Below are positions 1 through 14,429 of a stretch of 64,000 nt of DNA, piece after piece; within the stretch, counting starts at the first letter, position 1; every line of letters begins with the position of its first letter. Made by a program: the position numbers and the translations under genes. The DNA is from Micropterus salmoides (Eukaryota; Chordata; Actinopteri; Centrarchiformes; Centrarchidae). The notes below the pieces were generated by a model. The model was not told the DNA's origin. It saw only the letters and a program-made list of their open reading frames with translations, and made no database searches. The DNA lies in the NCBI RefSeq assembly GCF_014851395.1, contig NW_024041373.1, positions 24,096,693 to 24,160,692 on the forward strand, written 5' to 3'.

Positions 1-152
1 GCTATCCTGTTCCACATGGGATACACACATCTCATAATAGCAGCCGAGAAATTCATACACACACACACATCCAAAACATGATACATAAAGCCCACACACA
101 CATGCGGCTGAACATTCACTAAAGTGCTCTCCTTTTCATTTTTTTTCTCTCT

Positions 153-189
<37 letters not shown>
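153..189. repeat. (CA)n microsatellite
   Basis: About 18 pure CA units. Confidence 0.97.
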
Positions 190-191
<2 letters not shown>

Positions 192-1884
192 CATTCCCAG
201 AAATCCTCAGAGAGGTAAAGAAGGGCTCGCAAGAGGGAGGGAGAAAAGAAAAAAGTGGCGTTTATTGTATTCAGGCCATTCATAAGCTCTAGACTTGGGG
301 AGGGGGAGCACAGGGGGGTTGCAGGCAGTAGGGGGTTCCCTTTGCATGGCTCTGGAGGCCCCTCCCACCTCCAAATATTCTGAACATGCAGGAATTCCTT
401 GCAACACAATTCCCAACTAGGGGCACATTTTCAAATGCGTTTCTCCTTTTTCTGCATCAAAAACAGACACGCACTTGAATACACTCACATGCACCCATTT
501 CCTAGGATCTTAGACGAGGCAACTTTCCAACAGTGACTACCAAAGTATTCTAAACCAATACACACACACACTTTCTTCAATACAAAAAACTTTCTGTGAC
601 CAATGCTGTTTCGCCTCACTTTTAGTCCCGAGCAGAAGGAGAGATAGAGAGAAATCCCCTCGACCATTCTGCGGATAATGACATGCGCTGTCGACAAAAC
701 AATATGGCTAGTCTAGACTTCCTTTCCTGCCTTTGCTCAAAACTTCAGCAAACGCATTTGGATCATATCACTCTAAAGCATAGATTTATCTTTGTTGAAC
801 ATACACTAGATACAGTTTAATAAATAAATAGATTAGGTAGACAGAGAAAGTTGTCATTACTACAAAAGGGAATAAAGGGGCTTGCCAGGTAAACAATCAG
901 GGGAGAGCTAAGTAATTGCTTCCTGTAATCAAAGACAATTCCATTCAAGTAATTACAGTAAATAACGAGTGCTTTGCAATAACAAAGCCTGTTACTTTGA
1001 ATGATGACAGTTTTGTGGATCAGTGCTGACAGATTCAATAATGACAGTAACTGGTGAGTCATTTACAAGGGTTATTTGTAATTAAAGCACACTAGAGACT
1101 TCTTGTTGTGAGAATCTGAGCAAAGTTTGGAGCAATTATTTCATTTGTGGTGATCTGATGAGGAGGAGATCAGGAAGCCAAAGACAGGGGATGTGTTTAA
1201 CTAACAACAAAAGAAGAAGAAAAAAAACAAAGGCCAGTTATCATACTCGTAAGTTAATTAAAAGCATTTTTCACTGCGTAAGGTCTATGATATTTATGTC
1301 CGCTGTACTGGTTCGAGTGCTCTGTTGTTAGTATTCAATTTTCCATGTGTTTTCTTATTTACAAGTGTGCAGGTGACATTGTACACGTGTACAGACAAAT
1401 ATACACAAGTTAGTCAGATACATTGATTTGCTGATTGTAGTGCTGAAATCAATAAATCAGTTAGTCAATCTACAAACTCTACCAGTTGTGGATGAACAAC
1501 AAGCAACTAGACGACATCACATTGGGCTCTGGGAAATTGGTTTGGTATTTTTTTAAAACCATTTTATAGACCAAAGGATTAACATTTGATAAAATATTGT
1601 ATATCAGGCCCGTGTTAATGGTCATTGTCTCGGTGAAAGTGTCCCTGTGCTTCTGTGTGTTATGGCTGAGGCCCTCCCACTGTTGGCTGTGAGAGAAGGG
1701 GGGCGTGGGGTCAGGCCTGTTGACATAGCCATAGGTGATGGCAAAAATGTCATTGTAAATGTGACTGCTCTCTCTGTGCCATTTTCCCGTAAAGGGTCAT
1801 CACCACAGGCTGCCTGACACGCTGGAAACTTGCTTCAAGCGCGGGGCACCGACACGACATTAAACTGCAGTATGCCTCCACGCA

Positions 1885-1889
<5 letters not shown>

Positions 1890-1922
<33 letters not shown>
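1890..1922. repeat. (CA)n microsatellite
   Basis: About 16 pure CA units in intron 7. Confidence 0.95.
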
Positions 1923-1924
<2 letters not shown>

Positions 1925-3913
1925 CGACTGCCTTTTATTCCCACTTCCCGATCAGTCGAGAGAGAAAGAAGGAGGAAGAAAGAGACAGACGGTACAAGTT
2001 AAAATGAAAGTGTAGGGCGATGAATTCACCCTTTCATGTTGAGCACTTTTGCTGTGTAACTATTGATTTTTCCCCTCTTGCCTTTGTGTTGCCGTTTTCT
2101 TTTTTTCTAACCTGAAGATAGAAGGCCAGACTCGGTTCAAATGGGAGCACTTGTGAAGGGGGCCCACCGATTCTTTGCCTCAGTGAAGGGAAGTCCTCAC
2201 ACATACACAGATACACACACATACACAAAAATGGTAAGATTCCTGAAATCGTCCCTCCTTTGCTGCTTTCTCACTCTTAACTCAATTGTTTCGCCGCCTC
2301 TCAGATGGCTTTTGACACCTTCGGCTCACCAAGCTTCAGTCAAACTCAGCTCACAACAAACGTACAGAGAGTGTGAGTGAGACAGAGTCAAATGGACTAT
2401 GGAAGATAGAGGGAAGGGGGGAAGGGATGGCAGCGGGGACAAGGACTATAACAAAAGCTAAGAGCACTTAACAGCACAATGGCACGGCGGTCCTTTCCAA
2501 AAGTCAGCTGATGTGCTGAAGGGCGTTCAAAAGTCCTTCAATGTAGACATGGGACAAAGAGAGAGAACCTTCAACCAAAGAAAAACATCCTATTTAAACT
2601 TTTTTGTGGACTAACAACCCATTCTAACAACTAACATTCAGTAAAAATGTATATTTCCCACACAAGAAAACTAGCTTTAGTCATGGAAGTCCTTAAATAA
2701 ACCAAAATATCCTTTTCAATACACTCAACCTGTAAATAAATACATCCTTCTTAGCACAAATTATATTATTTAATGTATCAAGTATCAAGGTACAGTTCAT
2801 CTAAATATTGTGAAATTATGTCTTGCAGCATGACTATGTTTAACTTCAACCAACCTATCAAAGTCACCAGTTTAATTAACTAAAATTAAGCGTAAATGTA
2901 TCATTTCAGTACCAACAATTAGTCTGTTCAGTCTGTAATCATGCCTTCATGTTTGGGGTGTAGTTTCATTAACCAAACTTAAGTTTCCCAGTTTATCTTT
3001 CAGAGCTAGCGTGTACAGCTCATGTGCATTTTTCTGGTAACTATCTGAATGACACAGCCTCTGATTTTAATACACAAGAATTTTCCCACTCATGCTAACC
3101 TATCGGCCAGCCAAACTGCAGTATGTAGTTAGATAATTCAGGCACGCTAACCCTGCAGTGGCACAGGCTAATAATAGTGCATTAGCTTCCAGTGAATTTT
3201 TTGGAATAACAGAAGGTCTGAGTAATATGAAGGAGTATAATATGGTCTGCACCCACAAGCTCAGGTTACTGAAGGGGTGCTTGGGAAAACATGATAAGTC
3301 ATTATCGGAGCAATAACCTACTCTATTTGGTTGTTGAGTTTTTGCATTTACATTTTAGGGTTTTTGCTGTGTGTGGCATTTTTATTATAGGATGCCCTCT
3401 TACAGACTTCTTCTTCAAGCCTGTATCAAGAATATCCAAACTTCTGATATCAACAAAACTTCTCTGTTTCACAGGCTGAAGTTCTAAATTAACCTTATAG
3501 ATCCTCCCTCCAAAGTAATGCTGTGTCTCAACTTCCTCCGCCTTGTCAATGTGTCCTTGATAGGCACAGGATGTGGTGTTGTGGGGATGTGGGGGATTTG
3601 TAGTCCTATCAGCCTCCCCATACGCAGCCCTGATAAGGCTTTCGGGACGGGACAGAGGAAGAGGAAGAGAGTGGGTTTACAGCAAGCCTACTTCCTGTGG
3701 TGCATGGGCCCATGTGTACGGGAATGATATGCCCCCCGTGGACGCCGGTGCTCGCGCCACACTGTCCCACCAACTTCCTTAAAGAGGCAGCCCTCTCTGG
3801 GGGGGACTTCCTGTAAAAGTATGACCTCTCTGCCGATAAAGATAATCTCAATGGAACAAAGACCTGGGACTCGCTATGGGAGCTAGAGTATACAATAAAC
3901 ATATCTATAGATA

Positions 3914-4120
<207 letters not shown>

Positions 4121-7100
4121 AACACCACTACTCCAAAGGTTATCACTAGTGAGAATCTCAGCCCCCTGACCCTGCTCATCTCTTTGAGTTTCACTGGCTT
4201 GGAGCGAGAAGGGACGATCGGGTTACATCCAAAAGTGCATGTTTATGTGTGTGTGTACGGCAAGTGGCATGCCTTGTGTTGCTTTGCAAACACACAAAGT
4301 AAATGCTAATGCTGCCCTCCAGCCCACCCTGCTGCCCTTGTGTTTACCTACAGGTATTTGTTTTCTAACCCTCTCTTTTCTCTTTTTCTCTACACTCATA
4401 GAAAAGCTTACTTAGGTCTTTATCTCTCAGTAAAATCCCTATAGCAAGTATCCATGTCAAAAGGACCAAGAGGTGGTGGGCCTCAGGGGGCAGCATGTTT
4501 GGTCTGGGTCAGCCCTGGGTCAAGCTTTGGCCCAGTTGACACACATTAATCCACCCTTTACCTCCAACCTCCTGCTTCCCAGGTTACGTGTGTTCAAAAC
4601 ACACCCACTCACTTCAAATATGGCATTGTACATCTTTACACCTTTATCTCATTATGACCTAAACTGAAACACAATATTTGAACAAGAAGGTGTTCAGCGT
4701 CACCTGAAGACCATAAATGGTTGTAAATGGTCCCAGTGTTTACTGCAGGGATCAAATCTGTGAGTAAATCATAGAGGGGAACACTTACCAATGCAAGAGA
4801 TCTTCCCACTTTCATTTTTAAACGAGTGAGAACCTGTGTAGAAGTCAGGTTTGAATGTTAGAAGCAAAAGGAGTTGCATGTGTCATATCAGGGTTATAAA
4901 ATAAGCCCTGACAAAAATTAAATTACTGATATTCAATGATTAAAAAAAATCCACAGGGATGCTGGTTCTGACCAAAAATGGCGCTTCTACCGGTGTTTCC
5001 CTGGCATGAAACTGGCTTTGTGTGGGTGTCGTTTGGAGAGCCGGCTGGTAAATTCTCCCGTTCTTTTGTCAGAAAAGGGGGGGGTCCATGCATAATGGTC
5101 TTAGCCAGGGAGGTCTGGAACTGTGTTCATAAATTGAATTATTTCAATTTGAGGGAGAGAGAGTGAGAAAATAATGGAGAGTGGCTGTGTGAGTGTGTGA
5201 TGCATTTACATGTGAACATATGCATGCGTGTTGACAGACAGAGACTCATTTTTATTCTTCTACAGGGCTCACATTTACAAGTGAGAATATAAACCAAGTT
5301 GCAGGAGATTACAGAAGAGGCCAAATGTTACCTTGCAGCTGGAAGCTATAGTGGATTAAAAAAGACAGCTGGTTGAGACCACCATAGCCACAACAACAAC
5401 TTCCTGTCTGAAAATTACAGTTTCACTATGACGTATCTAACCCTAACCCTTAGAAAGAGATTAACTATACAAAATAAAAACAAGGTCTGTGACTTTTTAG
5501 CAATAGTAAAACACTTTCACAGGCTTGACAATTTGTCTTAAAAATGTTTAATAATGAAATGTACGTGTGTATATTGTAATATTCTATCTAAACCGCTGCC
5601 TTTTGCAAATAAACCCCTCAATCATATCCACATGTTGAGATAAAGCCATCTCCCCCACCACAAATGCTGAAACAGAGTGTGTTTGCCTGTGTTGGGGTAG
5701 GGGTGGAGGTGGGGTGAAAATATTCCTGACACAATATAATCGGCAGGGGACCATATGGCGAACTGGCAGCAAGCTATTTATCCTTATCCTCTTTGGAGGC
5801 TAAAATTAGCACTTCGGTGTTTGTAGCTTTAAGCTGGACAACCACTGTGATAGGGCTAATAATAAAGAAAAAAACAGCCCAGCTGGCACCACTACCTCCT
5901 TGTTCCTCCTGATCTTTTTCTCTCTTTTACTAAGTTTCTGTCTACTTCTCTTTGTTTCTTTACCTCTTTCAAACTAGCCACTGAAATATCAGACTGACTG
6001 CGCTCCATTTTTAAGACCAAATCATGTTAATCTGACCATCAGGAATTGTATTAATATCATATAAGTTTTGCTTGAGCCAGGTTCCCCTATAAGCCCATGT
6101 GTCAGGAAAGCCAGGATTTCCTGAACACGGACCCCCTCGGCTAGCTTAAGAGCGTAGGATGATGGGGCTAATCTCTTTATCAAAAGCTTAAATAAACATT
6201 GGTGCTCTGTGCATGTGTGTGTGCGCGTGTGTGTGTGTTTGTGTGTTGCTTATTTGTGTGCCAAGGGGCCAAACAATGCTTCTCCACGAACAAAGTGCTA
6301 ATACCCTGTGTCTTTGCTCTCCCCCTCCCTCCTCAATTCCTTCTCTCTCTTTCCTCTCATTCTCCCTCCATATATATAAGTCAATGTCCAAACAACAGTA
6401 TGTCTCATTCACAACCATCTGAAATCAATACTTGTATTAACTGTAGCTTTTGTCTGTACAGTAGCAAAGCTTGAGAGAAAGCTTCTGTCATCCACTGTCA
6501 GAGGCGATCGTCTCAATTCTCCAGCCTGCTATCAGGGTTTTTTCCTGAAAAGTTAACATCTATCTGATCAGAGGCCTCCTGGGCCCTGAGCTCAGCTCCT
6601 CATCAAGGGAGGAGGAGAACCTACAGTCAGTGGTGAGAGAAAAGGAAAGATAGAAAGAGGAAAGAGAGTTAAGGTCATCATGCATTTGTGTCCCTGTGTG
6701 ATTCCAGGCAATTTTGGGCTGAATTAAAAACAGACAAAATAAGGAACATAAACTGGAGACATATCCCAGATTTAACCCTCCATACAAATAATTTCACAAG
6801 TGAATGAGCATGCTTCAACTTTCTATCCTTTGTCATTTGCATGACAACTGCAATACCACATTTCAACTTGTTTACATTTGCAAATCAAAGCTAAAGAATT
6901 TCCAAAATGAGATATCCAGTAATTTGACAAAAGTGGCATCTTCTTTCAGGACATGATTACACGAGAATGGTGCAAATTATGGTGCTTCATACAGAAATAA
7001 ACCTGAATGGAGTCCTCAGTTGACACTTTTTAAACAAGATCCTGAATTCAGAGGCCCTGAATGAAAAAGTCGTTCTGCTAAAATGTATGTGGAAAAGAAC

Positions 7101-9000
7101 ACTTATCCTAATTTTCACTTCCTGCACACAGACAGAAAAAGCTGGAGATAAAATTGAAAAAAAAAAAGTCTTTACCACGTTTACACGTTTAACTTTCCTG
7201 TCATAATCTCCCTACCCCGACACACAAGAGACCTCTACAAGGCAAGAAGTGTGTGTAAATAGTATCTTTTAGCAAACACCAGTAATTACATATAGGCATT
7301 TGGCATTCACGCCAGTCGCAAATTAAAGAAGAGCGCTTCCTGTAAACAGACAGTGAGAATGTGTCTACATCATTAGCGTGCCACAATTATAACATGGGAG
7401 CTAAAGATACATTTCTCTCCCGCTTGCTTTCCCTCACTGAAGCAAATGAAGTAGAACCTCTTTTCAATTTTTCCCAAATGAACGGCTGTTGTACTTTCTT
7501 CTTTCTTGGAGCAGAGGCAAACTACATGGTGTCATCCTAGAGCGTTTATGGGTAAAATAAGGAAGATAAAAGGCAACTTTGTAAGAAATAAGAGACAATA
7601 ATGATACCAATGTTTTCATTTGAAAGATTTTCTGAACAGAACACATCGTAAGTGAACACAAAGACTGGATGAAGGCATAAGAGAGACAGTAGAAGAAGGA
7701 AAGAGAAGCCATTTCATGTGCATGCATGTCAGGAATGAATATGTATTTCATGTAAATTGTGCACACAAGGCGTATTGTAATGGTCTGGGCAAGACTTTGC
7801 ATTTCTTCGGTCATGCTAACATGCCCACATGTAACCAACAGACAGAGAGACAGACTGAATGAATGCAGGAGGGGATTTTAAGTAACAGAGAGACAGGGGG
7901 AACATTTCATTCACCTTCAAAATGTCACAGCGCACATTCCTCTGAATGTTATTACAGAAAGTAAAAAAGCAGGGATGTAGTGAGAGCAAAAGGCATATAG
8001 AGAGAAAAGAGAAAGAGACAGAGGCTATGAGAGAAAATAAAGACATAGAAACAATATGTACAATATTGATGTGTACACATGCTCAGCAACAAACAGCAGA
8101 TAAATCTCCAAGTCAAACAGTCAAATAACCCCTGACACCTTATCACATCAAACAGTTTTATGACTATTATCTTCTCACAGCCCAGACATTCACTAAAGCC
8201 AATAAAACACAAGTTAGTGAAACTGATTGACAGAAGCTCGTTTCATGTGTGAAGAGAGGCAGATGAGAGGATTTGGTTGGACAGGGTGGAGGAAGTCACT
8301 TTGTTTACTTGTATTTCTGACTCTGTCTTCCACACGATCCCAGCGGCCTGGTGACACCAGCCATAATCCTAAAAGCAAACTGGCCCCTCACTGTGGGAAC
8401 CTGATACAGTTTCCTCTTTTCCAAGAGGGGCAAACTCAGGCCACTCTGAGTTTGCTTATTGCCTACGAGGCAATAAAAAGTCATTGAGGGCTATCATTTT
8501 CTGCAAAGCGAGTCGCAACAGGTTGGTTGACGTGTTGGCCACCACGATACAGCGTGTCGTAAAGATCTCAGTGAATCTAAGAGGGAGGTGATGATTGGAC
8601 ACAGAAAGGCCAAACATCTCTTTTCCCAGGTAACCACAGATAATAATGTTTGAAGAAGTAAATCCAGATGAGGCTGAATAAATATTCCTACCGACCACGC
8701 TGGGTTGTCGTGGGATGTTTTCTCAAGCTGTTTTGAGATGCAATTACCCTATATGCCTTTCAAATATTGATTTTCATAAACAGCATGTTAACTGAATGCA
8801 CATCTTGTGACTCAAACACAATTTACTAACTTAAGATGGCCCAGCCATAACTTTTTCACCTCTGAACTGGCAGAGAAGATATTGCTGTTTGCTAGCAGTG
8901 CATACGCCTCAATAGACTCCCAAACAACACTCAGCGGCACTTAACACACTCATCAGGGATAACTGCTGTCTATCTCTCTTTCCTCAGTCACTATAGGATT

Positions 9001-9027
9001 TACACACACACACACACACACACACTC
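9001..9027. repeat. (CA)n microsatellite
   Basis: About 13 CA units. Confidence 0.95.
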
Positions 9028-9391
9028 TGTTCTAGTCAGCAAAAAATGTTTTCACAGCATTCACTCTGAGATTGTCTTCCTTCCACCTCATCTTACTCTC
9101 TCATTTTGCTGATTCTTTCTGTCCTTTTCTTTCACTTTCTTCTTCTTTCTCTCTCTCTTTTCTCCCACGTTAAAACTCTGAACAAATCAGAGAGATTTGT
9201 GTTTGTGTCTGCCAGGTACTGTACTTACACACATATACACACATCTCCAGTAATACAGACTGCAGACTAATCAACGGAACCACATACCCTTTATCTACCC
9301 ACAGAGCCTCAAATTTAAACAGATTACCAGGAAAGGTGGACACCAGTAAGACAATTACCGGACTGAAGATCTTCCTCGCTAATGTCTAGAC

Positions 9392-9405
9392 GTTGTCTAG
9401 ACAAC
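9392..9405. repeat. 14-bp perfect palindrome
   Basis: GTTGTCTAGACAAC, with a second TGTCTAGAC 9 bp upstream. Significance unknown. Confidence 0.8.
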
Positions 9406-9754
9406 CTACACACAAAACTAGGTGCCGTTTCTTTTAGGTGACATTTTTCCACTTGCAGATTTAATGTTGGCCAAAAATAATTAATACTTCGAGATCTGAT
9501 ATGTTCACAAATGAATGTCTTTCATGAATTCAACATCACAACACTGCTGTGAAAGAATTTAAAAACTGCAAGCTGTCAAATTTATACTCTCAAAGTTGTA
9601 GTGCCAATGCAACCAATACACATTCCTTTGTCTTTACAGTGCTTACTTATAAAAGTGCGTCTAATTCTCTTAAGTCTTTAGCTCGTTATTGCAACAGAAC
9701 ATTTTCAAGAACAGCTAAAGGCTACTGGGAGAGAAAAGCTATTCAGGGAGGGGA

Positions 9755-9756
<2 letters not shown>

Positions 9757-9792
<36 letters not shown>
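9757..9792. repeat. (CA)n microsatellite
   Basis: About 18 CA units, just before a unique, mixed-composition block at 9.8-10.06 kb. Confidence 0.95.
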
Positions 9793-9794
<2 letters not shown>

Positions 9795-9799
9795 CACAT

Positions 9800-10060
9800 G
9801 AACTGACAGTTCTCTCTTCCAGTCTACTGGACAATCGGACCAATTAATCGGTGACTTTGAGGGGGCCACGTGAAGCCGAATGATTGGATGAGCCGGATCT
9901 GGCTGCTGATTGCCTGGCACCCCTGTCCATGTCCCCGTTTGCTCGCCCCGGCCCTGGAAACTGGCCAATGAGGAGACAGAAAGCAACAGCTCCTCTGTGG
10001 CCTGACCTTGTTGGAGGGCTCAGAGGTCGGAGGGTGGGTGGACGGACGGACGGATGACAA
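9800..10060. promoter_or_regulatory. Candidate conserved non-coding block (intron 7)
   Basis: Unique, mixed-composition sequence with ACCAATTAATCGG, a TGATTGGATGAG (PBX-like), CACGTG, and a CCAATGAG box. This looks like enhancer DNA, but I have no alignment, so the call is composition and motif based. Confidence 0.3.
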
Positions 10061-10679
10061 CATCAGGAATATTTCAGTGTGATCGATGGGGATTCAGAGC
10101 CAGCGGAGGTTATGTACAGTGATTCAGACACAACAGGAAAGCTGACTATCTAAATGTTTTTTAAAGCAAAATCCTGAAGAACGGACAGGCCAAGTGCCAC
10201 ATGCTCTACAAGATGATCCCAGCTGGGATTCGATGATCAACTGATCAGGGAAAGGTTTCCTTCTTCAGCTGTTAGGGCACTACATTTCATTTAGGTTGAG
10301 TTTTCTCCATTATGTCACAGGGTTCTATTCATTCAAACATCAAAATTGAATTCACTCTAATTATCAAGTACAATTAATATTAAGGGCTTTAATAGTACAG
10401 ACTGGAGCAATTAGTTCATGGATGAAAGTACCTCATGTGCAGCAGAAATTAACTCCTACATTAGACCTACACATATTAGACTTAGACTTGCACACAGTTG
10501 AGGTCAGTCAAAAAGCAAATATCAGCATATATTTTGTGTTGAGCATTCCTCTAACTACACCAGCCAAAGAAAAAAACCCTCAGAGCTAGACATCAGACAG
10601 CTAGAAATCTCAGGCCACTACTCAGACACTAGAAATGTATGCAGACACTAACACATAGCCTTACAGGGAGCTATTTGCC

Positions 10680-11270
10680 TTGGCGTGTCACACTGTACTT
10701 TTCACAAACGGTCTGGGTAATTGGTGATACATATCTAATATTGCCAGTCATCGCCTCACTCCCTGGATGTTTCTGACAAGCGGAGAGGGAAACCCTGTAG
10801 CTTTTAAAAACAGAGCGAACACTCTGCTCCGCTCCTCTGCTCAACTCGTATCCACATCGCTGCAGCTGCCCGATTCAGTGCCTGAATGTTATTCTGTTTC
10901 CCTCGCACGCCAGGCCCTTGGAGAAGCCAAGGGGTGTCCTTACAAATTCACACAGGCAAAGAGGAGTAATTTATTGTGGGAGAAAAACAGAAGGCCCGCT
11001 CATATCCGTGAGGGGACCCCCCCCGCCATCGCCGCCATTGCAGGCATATATGATCTGTAGGCTTTTCCTCTGCCCTTCGAGCATTACTCTTCACAGAAAA
11101 GCATGATCCAACGCAACAACAGCCACAATGAGGCTTCTCCAGAGGGCTTTTGGGTATTAAACAAAGGGGCCTGTTGGTAGGAACTAGCTAGCAAACAGCT
11201 GGGCTAATAGAGTGGGACTAATTAACTACAGGGCCGCTCTCTGACTCTCCCTGTCGAAGCTTGTGGATGT
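10680..11270. promoter_or_regulatory. Candidate conserved non-coding block (intron 7)
   Basis: About 600 bp of non-repetitive, moderately GC-rich sequence in an otherwise AT- and repeat-rich intron, with TAATTTATTG and GGGTAATTGG words. Open frames of 97 and 62 codons overlap here but show no domain. Confidence 0.3.
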
Positions 11271-11929
11271 TTACAAAGACCTCCCAGAGAACTGGTTGAG
11301 AAAAATAAGAGGCTTTCTTCTTTGTCTGCTCCTTTAGTGTGAGAGGAGACACCCAGGACTGATTTTAATGACATGTGTGAAGCAAATGTGATCCTCCCTC
11401 CATTTTTTTCTGACTACCAATGGAATTCAGTGCTAAAAAATAGCCCCAGCATTGTGGTCAAAGAATAAACACCCATAAGAACTCAGCATGGGAGCATTGT
11501 CACCACATGTAAAATAAAAATCTTTTTTTAATTGCTCACATTCTTACTGTGACACTGAGAAATCACTGCAAAGCACCTGCTGATGAATAAAATGTCGAAG
11601 ACTCATTAAATATATATATATTTTTTTTTTTTTATCCTTTAGAAAGTGTTTATCCTGCAATTGAGTTCAACAACATGCGCATGAAGACCTCTGATCATAC
11701 ATAATGCGGAGAATTCCTGCAGCTTTTGGATTTGAGAGAGTGAATGCTACATTTTCGGTTAGAGATGGGGATTTTTATACCAGTGGGTAGTGAACTGTTC
11801 AGAGAAGAGGGCAGAGCGGAGCATGTGTTGGTCTAAGGAATAGCCTCAGAAAAAAGGCAAAGAGGGGAGACTGGAGTTCACTAGTTAAAGGCCCTCGACC
11901 ATCCAGCATCCTTTCTCTGAGCTGTTTCG

Positions 11930-12780
11930 CTCTGCTGGAGGCGGAGGATGGAAGGAAGAAGGGGGCAAAAGATAGAGAGACAAACAGGGAGAAATTAGAG
12001 AGCAAGATGAGGTGTAGAAGCAGGGTAAGAGGATGGCTTGATTGACTAAGGAGAAGAAGTAAGCAGGGCAGATTGAAGGATAGATGAGAGAAAGAAAGAC
12101 AGAACGAGTAACAGAGAGAGAGAGATGGCCATTAGCTGTGCAGCTCTACAGGCAGAGAGAAAGAAAATGAAGAAAGTAGATAAGAGAGACAGAGAGGGAA
12201 AGGTCAGTGAGAAAGCAATCTGTAAAAGGTAGAATAGAGAAAAGGGTGGGGGGAAATACAAGAATGAAACATGAAGAAATGGGAGGAGGAAAGAGGCACA
12301 AGACAGAAAGTGCAGGAAGAGTGAAGATAGCGATGAGAAGCAAGGAAGGTAGTGAAGCTGAGAAAGAAAGATGATAAAGAAGAGGGAAAAAATGAGATGA
12401 GAAACAAGTCAGAAAGAAACAGCATGAAAATGAGAAGGATGAAAGAGATGATGAAGATAAAAACAAAAAGACAGAAAGATGGGGAGGAAGAAGTAAGCGA
12501 AAGGAACAAAGAGGTGAGAGAAAGGGAGAGAAGAAGAATAAACAAAGGTAGTGTTTTAGAGTGAGTGGGAGGCATGGAAGAAAAAAATGGGGAGGAGAGA
12601 GAGAAAAGCACGGGGGTTCACACGGAGAGAGAAACCGACTGAGAGCAAAATGAAAGAGGGAGATGCGAGAGTAGGTGGGAGACAAGGGAAAACTGGAGAA
12701 GAGAGGGAGGATGCGAAGATGAAAGAGCGAGAAAGAGGGAGGAGAGACAGCGGGGTGAAACTGTCGGGGAGAGAGTGAGC
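11930..12780. repeat. Purine-rich (GA-type) low-complexity tract, about 850 bp
   Basis: The + strand is strongly purine-biased: GA, GAAA, GGA and AGAA words with few pyrimidines over about 850 bp. The 230- and 135-codon minus frames here consist of Ser/Leu/Phe/Pro from CT-type words and are not genes. Confidence 0.85.
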
Positions 12781-12952
12781 AAAGTGCCAAACAGATAAAT
12801 AACCAGCTTACTGGGATTACCAAGTGACTGACACACAATTTGCCAGAGCCAATATGACGTGGCAGTGATAGCTCTTAACCCACATAAACCTGAAACCAGT
12901 CCAAGATGTCCTCCGGTATTTACTGTTGTCACTACGCCCTGATGCTCTACGC

Positions 12953-12980
12953 TGTGTGTGTGTGTGTGTGTGTGTGTGTT
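12953..12980. repeat. (GT)n microsatellite
   Basis: About 14 GT units. Confidence 0.95.
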
Positions 12981-13107
12981 TAAACACCTCATAAACAAAG
13001 CAATCACACAGATACATGCAGAAATCAGTGTGTCTGCAGGCTTCAGAAGAACATTAAAAGAGCTGTTTAATGCTACCTGGGTATAAAAACCTCAATTTAG
13101 AGAAATA

Positions 13108-13150
13108 CGCCACATGGCCAAAAGTATGTGGACACCTTAACATTATATTA
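13108..13150 (+). repeat. Tc1-like terminus fragment
   Basis: GCCACATGGCCAAAAGTATG followed by TGGACACC resembles the end of another fish Tc1-type element. Nothing else of that element is recognisable nearby. Confidence 0.45.
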
Positions 13151-13604
13151 TAGTGTAGTCATATATAGTGTAAGTGGAAATATGATATTATTCATTGTTG
13201 AAAATAATAATAAGTATAAAATCAAATGATAACAATAGGAAATAAATAAAGTGGCGAGAAATCCATCCGTGTTTGCGGATGAAAAAGTGTTTTACATATT
13301 TCACTGTTACCCTAGCCTTATATTAATTTGACTGATGCTCATGGTAATGAAACTGAAAAGAACTGATTCAGTCTTAAATTAGCAAACATTTTTCAGGAGC
13401 TGCAGGTATCTTGATACCTACATACATTCATCATGTTTAGCTCTCAGCTACCTGTAACACTTCAAAGTATCTCATTCATTGAGCTGACACACCAACACAC
13501 ATGCAGAACATGCACATTTATACATATACAGTACCCCGCATCTTACCCTCTCATGAACTTCAACAACATGCAAAAACCTACAATAGCCGTGGAGAGAGAT
13601 ATGA

Positions 13605-13606
<2 letters not shown>

Positions 13607-13652
<46 letters not shown>

Positions 13653-13663
13653 AGAGAGAGAGA
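13607..13663. repeat. (AT)n followed by (AG)n
   Basis: AT runs to 13649, followed by a short GA run. Confidence 0.95.
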
Positions 13664-14389
13664 TGATGAAAGAGAGAGGCAGATAGTGAGAGGGGGCGGG
13701 CCAACATAAGAAGTGGGCCTATAATTGGAAAGATATGAAAAATGAACTGTCAGTTTGGTCCATAGAGGGCAAAGGTCACAGAAGCAGGAGCCCAAACTCG
13801 GCACAGAGCACGCTCATTAGAGTGACCAATCAGATCTTGCCTGGCTGCCCCAGACCATTAGTCATCAAAGGTAGAGGCGTGCACATACACACAAACACAC
13901 ATACACACACAATATTGCTTTGTCTTCTCTTGTTTCACTGTAATTTCACTCCCTTTGTCACTCTCTTCCACATCATCTGTCTATTTTTTATTTTTATCTC
14001 AACTCGTGTCTCACCTCTCAGCCCCTCAGCTCCTCCGTTGAGCATTAATGACGAGTGAGAAAGAAACACAAACAGTATGTGAGAGAGAGAAAGAGAGAGA
14101 ACGTGTGTAAGAGATGCAGAAAGACAGAGTATGAGACAGAGTGTGAGACAGACAGGGAGACAAACAGAGACAGAGAGTGTGTATGTGTTGACTATATAAA
14201 TGGCTGCTCATTGGAGTGGAAGGCATGGCGGCGCTCTCTGCTCCCACCCAGGCTCTGCCTCCTGGCACTGGCAACCCTGCAAACTGCTCGCATTGACATC
14301 GCCTTTAATAATATATGAAGTTGCTTTTTTGCCTACAGTTTGTTTGCAACACCGCCCCACCACCACCACCAATCTATTCTCCCACTGCT

Positions 14390-14390
<1 letters not shown>

Positions 14391-14428
<38 letters not shown>

Positions 14429-14429
14429 C
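14391..14429. repeat. (CT)n(CA)n microsatellite
   Basis: About 15 CT units followed by a short CACACA run. Confidence 0.93.

Noticed and set aside
5430..5455. Telomere-like CTAACCCTAACCCTTA
   Set aside because: Only about two and a half units; too short to call an interstitial telomeric repeat.
12146..12838. 230-codon minus-strand frame
   Set aside because: It is the complement of the purine-rich tract and consists of Ser/Leu/Phe/Pro low complexity; there is no domain or splice support.
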